From Candidatus Iainarchaeum sp. (GTDB lineage Archaea > Iainarchaeota > Iainarchaeia > Iainarchaeales > JAAZKV01): a DNA stretch of 13,125 bases. The DNA lies in the NCBI GenBank assembly GCA_018691995.1, contig JABHJM010000071.1, positions 1 through 13,125 on the forward strand, in the 5' to 3' direction. The translations under genes and the position numbers were made by a program. Shown in pieces: positions 6,818 to 11,632 of the stretch. Positions within the stretch are counted from its first letter, which is position 1. Each line of letters opens with the position of its first letter. The notes beneath the pieces were generated by a model that saw only the letters and a list, made by a program, of their open reading frames with translations, was not told the origin of the DNA and did not search any database.

Positions 6818-6955
6818 ATGTCTAAACGACCCTCTTATGTCCAAAAAGCAAGACAAAAAGCTGTTAAAGAAGGAATTGACTTAAATAAAGTTAAAGGAAG
6901 AAGAAGGTTAACTGCAAAACAAATTGCTATGCAAAAATTAAAAAAGAAAGAGTAA
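6818..6955 (+). CDS. 45-aa basic protein resembling a minimal E3/peripheral-subunit-binding motif
   Basis: The ORF runs from the ATG at 6818 to a TAA at 6953-6955, 7 nt after the FKBP stop. It begins MSKRPSYVQKARQKA and continues with EGIDLNKVKG and RRRLTAKQIAMQKLKKKE. The A-R-x-K-A...GIDL-x-KVKG...[LI]T core recalls the peripheral subunit-binding (e3_binding) fold of 2-oxo acid dehydrogenase E2 proteins, though the glycine-rich loop after KVKG is shortened to Arg residues. Helix-loop-helix nucleic-acid binders of similar size are an alternative, and the strong positive charge favours them. Coding status is supported by the regular frame, spacing and absence of rare codons. Its stop abuts the aroC stop with no intervening base. 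Function is unknown. Confidence 0.7.
   Translation: MSKRPSYVQKARQKAVKEGIDLNKVKGRRRLTAKQIAMQKLKKKE
6932..6952 (-). terminator. T-rich tract downstream of aroC, inside the 45-aa gene
   Basis: On the minus strand, just beyond the aroC stop, the sequence has T-runs of 3, 6 and 5 within 21 bases. They are the complement of the LKKKE lysine codons and of a nearby CAA AAA of the opposing 45-aa gene. No hairpin is seen. It fits archaeal U-tract termination, although the placement inside an opposing gene is only inferred to be functional. Confidence 0.4.
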
Positions 6956-8026
6956 TTATTTTCTAGCCTTTTGTTCCATTAAAGCATTAACTAAAACTAG
7001 TGCAATCATTGCTTCTACAACAGGCACTGCGCGTGGGCAAACACTAACATCGTGTCTTCCTTCTATTTCAATTTCAACATTTTTTAAATCTTTATTAATT
7101 GTTTTTTGCTTTTGTCCAATTGAAGCAAGAGGTTTGAACGCAACTCGTGCAATAATATCTTGTCCTGTGCTAATTCCGCCTAAAATTCCACCAGCATTAT
7201 TTGTTAGAAAAGAAATTTTTCCATTTTTTGATTCTATTAAATCATTGTGTTCGTTTCCATTCATTTTTGTACACATAAAACCAGAACCAATTTCAATACC
7301 TTTTGCAGCATTAATTCCCATTAAGCTAGATGCAATTTCTGCACTTAATTTTTCATAAACTGGTTCGCCAAGACCTGCAGGGACCCCTTTTGCAATAACT
7401 TCAACAACCCCACCAATACTGTTCTTTTCTTTTATTGTTTTAAGAATTAGTTTTTCCATTTTTTTTGTTGCTTTTTTATCTGGACAACGAAGTTCTGTTT
7501 CATAAATATTTTCCATATCTTTTTCACTAAATTCTTTTGCTTCAACTCCGCCAAGTTCTTTTACAAATCCATTAATTATAATTCCTTCTTTTGCAAGGAT
7601 CTTTTTTGCAATAGCGCCTGCAGCAACTCTTGCAAGTGTTTCTCTTGCAGAACTTCTTCCACCACCGCGATAATCACGAATTCCATATTTGGCATTGTAG
7701 GTGAAGTCAGCATGACCTGGTCTAAAAATATCTTTAATATTAGAATAATCTCTTGATTTTTGATTTTCATTAAATGTAATAAGTGCAATTGGTGTTCCGG
7801 TAGTTTTTCCTTTAAACACTCCTGATAAAATTTTTATTTTATCGCTTTCTTTTCTTTTTGTTCCAGCTATTCCCTTTCCCGGTTTTCTTTTGTCAAGATC
7901 TTTTTGAATATCTTCTTCGTTAAGTTGAATTCCTGAAGGACAACCATCGACCACACAGCCCATTGCTTCGCCGTGACTCTCTCCAAAGCTAGTTACTTTG
8001 AATAGCTTTCCAAACGTATTGCTCAT
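6956..8026 (-). CDS. aroC: Chorismate synthase
   Basis: The protein has 356 residues, normal for the family. It removes phosphate from EPSP to give chorismate using reduced FMN that is not consumed overall. Signature regions are all present: SFGESHGEAMGCVVDGCPSG (13-32), FRPGHADFTYNAKYGIRDYR (101-120), RGGGRSSARETLARVAAGA (120-138) and, near the C-terminus, RHDVSVCPRAVPVVEAM. Both catalytic histidines expected from the family (in GESHG and GRHD) are visible. No flavin reductase domain is fused, so reduced FMN must come from another protein. The start is ATG at 8026, 26.5 bp from the centre of a TATA-like element shared with aroA, and there is no ribosome-binding site, so the mRNA is probably leaderless. 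The stop abuts that of the convergent 45-aa gene. Confidence 0.97.
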   Translation of the reverse strand: MSNTFGKLFKVTSFGESHGEAMGCVVDGCPSGIQLNEEDIQKDLDKRKPGKGIAGTKRKESDKIKILSGVFKGKTTGTPIALITFNENQKSRDYSNIKDIFRPGHADFTYNAKYGIRDYRGGGRSSARETLARVAAGAIAKKILAKEGIIINGFVKELGGVEAKEFSEKDMENIYETELRCPDKKATKKMEKLILKTIKEKNSIGGVVEVIAKGVPAGLGEPVYEKLSAEIASSLMGINAAKGIEIGSGFMCTKMNGNEHNDLIESKNGKISFLTNNAGGILGGISTGQDIIARVAFKPLASIGQKQKTINKDLKNVEIEIEGRHDVSVCPRAVPVVEAMIALVLVNALMEQKARK

Positions 8027-8049
8027 GATAAAATTTTCTAAAAAAAGGG

Positions 8050-8055
8050 TTTTAA
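8050..8055. promoter_or_regulatory. Single symmetric TATA-like element shared by aroC and aroA
   Basis: TTTTAA (within GTTTTAAGT; CTTAAAAC on the other strand) is centred at 8052.5, exactly midway between the aroC start codon (8026) and the aroA start codon (8079). Each ATG is thus 26.5 bp away, the standard archaeal TATA-to-start distance. No second TATA-like element with correct spacing and no ribosome-binding site is visible for either gene. A bidirectional promoter giving two leaderless mRNAs is inferred. Confidence 0.55.
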
Positions 8056-8078
8056 GTGTAATGGATTAATTATTTTTC

Positions 8079-9350
8079 ATGCAAACACGTGAAATTACTC
8101 CAAAAGAAAAAATTGATACAAGTATTAGTATTCCTGGTTCTAAGAGTTATGCAAATAGAGCTCTTGTGATTGCAGCACTTGCAAAAGGAGAAACAATTCT
8201 TTCAAATGTGCCCTCGTGTGATGATGTAAAATATATGATTGAGGCAATAAAACTTTTAGGTGCAAAAGTAGTGAGAACTTCTCCTACTCAAATAAATATT
8301 ACTTCTCCAGAACAATTACACTATGATGGAGAAATAGATGTTGGCGGGGCTGGAACAACAATGCGCTTTTTAACTTCGTTAATTTCTCTTGGAGTTGGAA
8401 ATGTTACGCTTACAGGAAATGCACGAATGTGTGAGAGGCCAATTGAAGATCTTGTGCAAGCACTAAATACTAATATTGATGGAACAATTATTGCAAAAAA
8501 CAAAACAGACAAAGGGGAAAGATGTCCTCCACTAAAAATTAATTCGCTTGGTTTGAAAGGAGGGGTAATAAAACTAGAAGGAGATACTAGTTCTCAGTAC
8601 TTAACTTCAATAATTCTTTGCGCACCAAAGGCAAAAAAAGAAGTAAAAGTTGAAATTATTGGAGAATTAACTTCAAAACCTTTTGTTGATATGACAATTG
8701 ATGTTATGAAAGAATTTGGAGTAGAAGTGATAAATAATAATTATGAAAATTTTATAGTTCCAAAAACAAATTATAATCCAAGGGAATATTTTATTGAAAG
8801 TGATTCTTCGGGAGTATCATACTTTTTAGCAGCTGCTGCAATTTTAGGTGGAAAAATAAGAATTAATAATATTAATCCAAATTCTGCACAAGGAGATATT
8901 CATTTTATTGAAATTCTTGAAAAAATGGGTTGTAAAACTACAAAAGGAGAAAATTATTTAGAACTTGAGAGTACTGGAGAATTAAATGGAATTGAAATTG
9001 ATATGAATTCAATGATTGACACTGTACAAACATTAGCAGTTATTGCAAGTGTAGCAAAAGGAACAACAAAAATAACTAATGTTGCAAATTTAAAAGTAAA
9101 AGAAACGAACCGTATTGCTGCCCTAAAAAATGAACTTACAAAATGTGGAATTAGTGTTGAAGCGGGGGATGATTATTTAATAATTGAAGGTGGAAAACCA
9201 AAAGGGGTCACAATTAGTACTTATGATGATCATCGAATGGCAATGAGCTTTGCAGTTCTTGGATTAAAAGTTCCCGGAGTAAAAATAGAAAATCATACTT
9301 GTGTCACAAAATCATTCCCAGAATTTTGGGAACTTTTTGAATCACTTTAA
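8079..9350 (+). CDS. aroA: 3-phosphoshikimate 1-carboxyvinyltransferase (EPSP synthase)
   Basis: The protein has 423 residues, typical of monofunctional EPSP synthase, which joins shikimate-3-phosphate and phosphoenolpyruvate. Motifs in order: PGSKSYANRA (19-28, Lys22 binding both substrates), GGAGTTMRF (89-97), RPIEDLVQAL (120-129), SSQYLTSIIL (171-180), DSSGVSYFLAAAAILGG (242-258), MIDTVQTLAV (catalytic Asp314), LKVKETNRI (338-346) and YDDHRMAMSFAV (382-393). All substrate-binding residues I can check are present, so it should be active. It is transcribed divergently from aroC, the next enzyme in the pathway, and its last 9 nt overlap the end of convergent aroK, the preceding enzyme. No ribosome-binding site precedes the ATG, in keeping with a leaderless mRNA. 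Confidence 0.97.
   Translation: MQTREITPKEKIDTSISIPGSKSYANRALVIAALAKGETILSNVPSCDDVKYMIEAIKLLGAKVVRTSPTQINITSPEQLHYDGEIDVGGAGTTMRFLTSLISLGVGNVTLTGNARMCERPIEDLVQALNTNIDGTIIAKNKTDKGERCPPLKINSLGLKGGVIKLEGDTSSQYLTSIILCAPKAKKEVKVEIIGELTSKPFVDMTIDVMKEFGVEVINNNYENFIVPKTNYNPREYFIESDSSGVSYFLAAAAILGGKIRINNINPNSAQGDIHFIEILEKMGCKTTKGENYLELESTGELNGIEIDMNSMIDTVQTLAVIASVAKGTTKITNVANLKVKETNRIAALKNELTKCGISVEAGDDYLIIEGGKPKGVTISTYDDHRMAMSFAVLGLKVPGVKIENHTCVTKSFPEFWELFESL
9315..9332. repeat. Short inverted repeat at the aroA 3' end
   Basis: TTCCCA and TGGGAA form a perfect 6-bp stem around a 6-base loop. Rightward, CTTTTT follows directly, but this is still inside aroA. Leftward it begins about 10 nt after the aroK stop and could stall or end the tyrA-aroK transcript. 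It also simply encodes FPEFWE, so chance is a reasonable explanation. Confidence 0.3.
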
Positions 9351-9863
9351 TTTTTTTATAAATTTAGAATACTTTTGTATTACTTCATCAACACACTCGT
9401 TAACATTCTTAATTGAAGTTTCAACTTCAAAGTTTTTTGCCCTATCATAAAGTGGAGCACGAACTTCTAAAAGATGAATTATTTCATCAAAAGGATCTTT
9501 ATTTGTAAGAGCAGGCCTATTACCATCTCTAAAAATTCTTTTAAAAATTGTTTTTGTGTCTGCTGTTAACAAACAAACAATTCCAGTTGCAAGCAATGGA
9601 AAATTTCGTTCCTGAGTAATAATGCCCCCTCCGCAACTAATTATTGCATCTGCTTTTCCACATGCTTGTTCAAGGGCTTTTGTTTCCCATTTTCGAAAAA
9701 TTTCTTCACCATCGTCTTCAAAAATTTTTGGAATACTTTTTCCAGCTAGTTCAACAATTAATGCATCCGTGTCAATAAAAGCCATTGCCATTTTTTTAGC
9801 AACACCTCTTCCAATAACTGTTTTTCCAGTTCCACGATATCCAATTAAAAACAAATTACTCAT
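9342..9863 (-). CDS. aroK: Shikimate kinase, bacterial P-loop type
   Basis: The protein has 173 residues, the usual AroK length, and phosphorylates shikimate to shikimate-3-phosphate with ATP. It has the Walker A loop GYRGTGKT (8-15), DTD (Asp31, Asp33; magnesium and shikimate), FRKWE (Arg58; shikimate), CGGGI (77-81), the lid arginine in NRPAL (Arg116) and R-x-PLYD (Arg135). All expected substrate contacts are there. Many archaea instead use an unrelated GHMP-family shikimate kinase, so the bacterial-type enzyme suggests acquisition by transfer, as far as I can judge without a tree. The start overlaps the tyrA stop by 4 nt (ATGA) with a GGAG immediately upstream, so translation is coupled. 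The 3' end overlaps convergent aroA by 9 nt. Confidence 0.95.
   Translation of the reverse strand: MSNLFLIGYRGTGKTVIGRGVAKKMAMAFIDTDALIVELAGKSIPKIFEDDGEEIFRKWETKALEQACGKADAIISCGGGIITQERNFPLLATGIVCLLTADTKTIFKRIFRDGNRPALTNKDPFDEIIHLLEVRAPLYDRAKNFEVETSIKNVNECVDEVIQKYSKFIKKLK
9351..9357 (+). terminator. T7 tract after aroA, formed by aroK lysine codons
   Basis: Seven Ts directly follow the aroA stop, with further T-rich sequence after. On the other strand they encode the last lysines of AroK (FIKKLK). The position suits archaeal U-tract termination of aroA. The role is inferred. Confidence 0.45.
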
Positions 9864-10708
9864 TCTCCAACCTCAGCCATTTTATCACTTTTAGAAAGTA
9901 GTTTTTTAGAATTTTTAAATATTTCTTTTGTCTTTGTAATATTTTTTTCTAACTCTTCTTCTCCCTTTTCACAAATCTTTTCAAGTTCTATCGCTTTTTT
10001 AGAAAACATTTTTCTAATTTTTTCATTGTTGGTATTTTCAAGTTGAATTTGAGAATAAAGTTCTGGATTTTGAACCATTACTCTTGTTGCAAGACTAATA
10101 AACATTGAATAATTTGGAGAAGCAAACTTTAAAGTTTTTTCAAGATCAAGATCAAGTTCTGATAATACATTTGAAGCAACAAATTGAGTATAATGAGTTA
10201 ATCCTTGTACAACTGAAAGGACCTTATCATGTTCTTCTTTATTTGAAAAAAATACTCGATTACTTTTACTTTCAAAAAACTTTTGTAACACTTCAAATTT
10301 TTTCCCAACTTTGATGGAAATTAAAACAATTGGAATTTCTTTCAAACTTTTTACCCTTGGACCATGCATTGGGTGAATTGAAGCCAACTCAATATTTTTT
10401 TCTGTAAGTTCTTTTAGTTTTGGAACAATATGGCTTTTTACAGAACAAAAATCCACTAACAAAGTTTCTTCATCAAGATCTTTTGCAATTAATTCAACTC
10501 TCTTTGTAGCAGCTTCATTTGGAACACTAAGTATTACAATATCAAACCCTTTTGGAGAAGTAGAAAAAATATAATTATTTTTTTTACAAAAATTTTCTCC
10601 TTTTTCACGACTTCTACTGCTAATTCCAATTTCGTGTCCAGCCTCTTTGAAAAGTTTGGCATAAAATGCTCCAAAGGCGCCAGTTCCTCCAACAATAAGT
10701 ATTTTCAT
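9860..10708 (-). CDS. tyrA: Prephenate dehydrogenase, archaeal type
   Basis: The protein has 282 residues and should oxidatively decarboxylate prephenate to 4-hydroxyphenylpyruvate, the tyrosine precursor. The N-terminal Rossmann domain has GGTGAFG (7-13), SVP (61-63) and DFCSVK (86-91). The active-site region has IHPMHGPRVKSLK (111-123), EEHD (158-161) and QGLTHY (168-173, His172), matching archaeal TyrA. Strand 2 ends in SSRSREK rather than an acidic residue, which hints at NADP rather than NAD. The C-terminus is a helical Lys/Glu-rich tail of about 50 residues and is neither a chorismate mutase nor an ACT domain, so no fusion or classical feedback domain is present. It leads a two-gene operon with aroK. 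A TTTTAAAG element 28 bp upstream of the ATG and no ribosome-binding site suggest a leaderless mRNA. Confidence 0.93.
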   Translation of the reverse strand: MKILIVGGTGAFGAFYAKLFKEAGHEIGISSRSREKGENFCKKNNYIFSTSPKGFDIVILSVPNEAATKRVELIAKDLDEETLLVDFCSVKSHIVPKLKELTEKNIELASIHPMHGPRVKSLKEIPIVLISIKVGKKFEVLQKFFESKSNRVFFSNKEEHDKVLSVVQGLTHYTQFVASNVLSELDLDLEKTLKFASPNYSMFISLATRVMVQNPELYSQIQLENTNNEKIRKMFSKKAIELEKICEKGEEELEKNITKTKEIFKNSKKLLSKSDKMAEVGE

Positions 10709-10732
10709 AAAGTATTATTCAAATTAAAGTTG

Positions 10733-10740
10733 TTTTAAAG
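10733..10740 (-). promoter_or_regulatory. TATA-like promoter of tyrA-aroK
   Basis: CTTTAAAA on the minus strand is centred near 10736, 28 bp from the tyrA ATG at 10708. No ribosome-binding site lies between, so the first cistron is probably leaderless while aroK depends on the overlap and its GGAG. Confidence 0.5.
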
Positions 10741-10770
10741 CCCTCTATTGCCAAAATTCGAATCATTAAG

Positions 10771-10790
10771 AAGCTTTTTAAAGCTTTTTA
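10771..10790 (+). repeat. Tandem decamer AAGCTTTTTA x2 upstream of proteasome beta
   Basis: Two exact, adjacent copies of AAGCTTTTTA lie 43-62 bp before the ATG of the proteasome gene. Each copy could be a TATA-like element or a one-turn-spaced regulator site, since the 10-bp period places both on the same helix face. The same decamer forms the promoter of the left-edge gene on the other strand. Confidence 0.6.
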
Positions 10791-10800
10791 GAAACACTAT

Positions 10801-10810
10801 TAGTATACTA
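10801..10810 (+). promoter_or_regulatory. TATA-like element proximal to proteasome beta
   Basis: TAGTATACTA is a perfect palindrome centred at 10805.5, 27.5 bp from the ATG at 10833, predicting a start site close to the start codon. A weak AAGG at about 10818-10821 could act as a ribosome-binding site if transcription instead starts from the decamer repeats upstream. Confidence 0.45.
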
Positions 10811-10832
10811 ATTGTAAAAGGTTTGAACAAAT

Positions 10833-11561
10833 ATGAATTATTTCAAAGAAGTTGAAGGACTACCAGTAAGTCTAATAAGTGAAAGAGTAAAGTTTACTCC
10901 AGCAGCTGGCGCGGTTAATGCTAGTCCAACTGTACAAGATACAAAAACTGGAACAACAACTGTTGGAATAATTGGAAAAGATTGTGTAGTACTTGCAGCA
11001 GATCAACGAGCAGTAATGGGACATATTGCCGATAAGGGAGTTGTAAAAGTTTATCCACTAACTGATTATGTTGGAGTTACAATTGCAGGAACTGTTGGAG
11101 ATTCATTAGCATTAATTAGATTTTTACGAGCACAAGCAAATTTGTACGAAATTGAAAGAGAAACAAAAATAACTCCAAATGCATTAGCATCACTTCTTTC
11201 AAACGTATTAAACAATAATAGATATTATCCATTTATTTTCCAACCAATTCTTGGCGGAATGAACAGTGCACCAGAATTATTTGAAATTACTCCATATGGT
11301 GGAATAATGAAAAAAGATGATTATGCTATTACAGGAAGTGGAACAACTTTCGCTATGACTACTCTTGATCAAGATTATAAAAAAGATTTATCTGAAATTG
11401 ATGCAATTGCTCTAGCAGTAAAAGCTGTAAGTGCAGCAAAGAATAGAGACATTTATTCAGGTGGAGAAAGTGTTACTGTAATTGTATTTGATAAGAATGG
11501 TCATCGAACTATTAATAGAAAAGAAATTGACAAAGTAATTAGTAAAATAAAATTCAACTAA
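10833..11561 (+). CDS. psmB: 20S proteasome beta subunit with a long propeptide
   Basis: This 242-residue catalytic subunit of the archaeal 20S proteasome matures by autocleavage. The KTG|TTTVGI junction puts the catalytic threonine at residue 41. Asp57 lies at position 17 of the mature chain and Lys72 falls at the lysine-33 position after a one-residue gap, so the active site is complete. SGSG-type (ITGSGTTF, 166-173) and SGGESVTV (208-215) motifs are in place. The mature part, about 202 residues, is normal. The 40-residue propeptide is long compared with the short ones (about 6-10 residues) I know from classic archaeal beta subunits. No in-frame ATG, GTG or TTG occurs between Met1 and the Thr, so the long form is real unless the start is wrong in a different way. 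The alpha subunit is not in the window. The next gene downstream is aCPSF1, same strand. Confidence 0.96.
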   Translation: MNYFKEVEGLPVSLISERVKFTPAAGAVNASPTVQDTKTGTTTVGIIGKDCVVLAADQRAVMGHIADKGVVKVYPLTDYVGVTIAGTVGDSLALIRFLRAQANLYEIERETKITPNALASLLSNVLNNNRYYPFIFQPILGGMNSAPELFEITPYGGIMKKDDYAITGSGTTFAMTTLDQDYKKDLSEIDAIALAVKAVSAAKNRDIYSGGESVTVIVFDKNGHRTINRKEIDKVISKIKFN

Positions 11562-11593
11562 ATAAAATACAAATTAAAAATTTAATTTTGAAA

Positions 11594-11615
11594 AAGGCCT
11601 TTATTATAAAGCCTT
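11594..11615 (+). promoter_or_regulatory. Inverted repeat enclosing the TATA element of aCPSF1
   Basis: AAGGCCTTTA and TAAAGCCTT pair across a TTA loop with a single unpaired C. The TTATAAA inside is centred at 11607, 26 bp before the ATG at 11633, so it is also the likely TATA box. T-runs follow (TTATTTTTA). It could be a terminator hairpin for the proteasome gene, a regulator site at the promoter, or both. AGAGTGAT just before the ATG is a weak ribosome-binding site. Confidence 0.5.
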
Positions 11616-11632
11616 ATTTTTAGAGTGATAAA

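Noticed and set aside
9315..9338. Intrinsic-terminator-like hairpin plus CTTTTT on the plus strand
   Set aside because: It lies inside aroA before its stop and encodes conserved-looking residues; kept only as a low-confidence inverted repeat.
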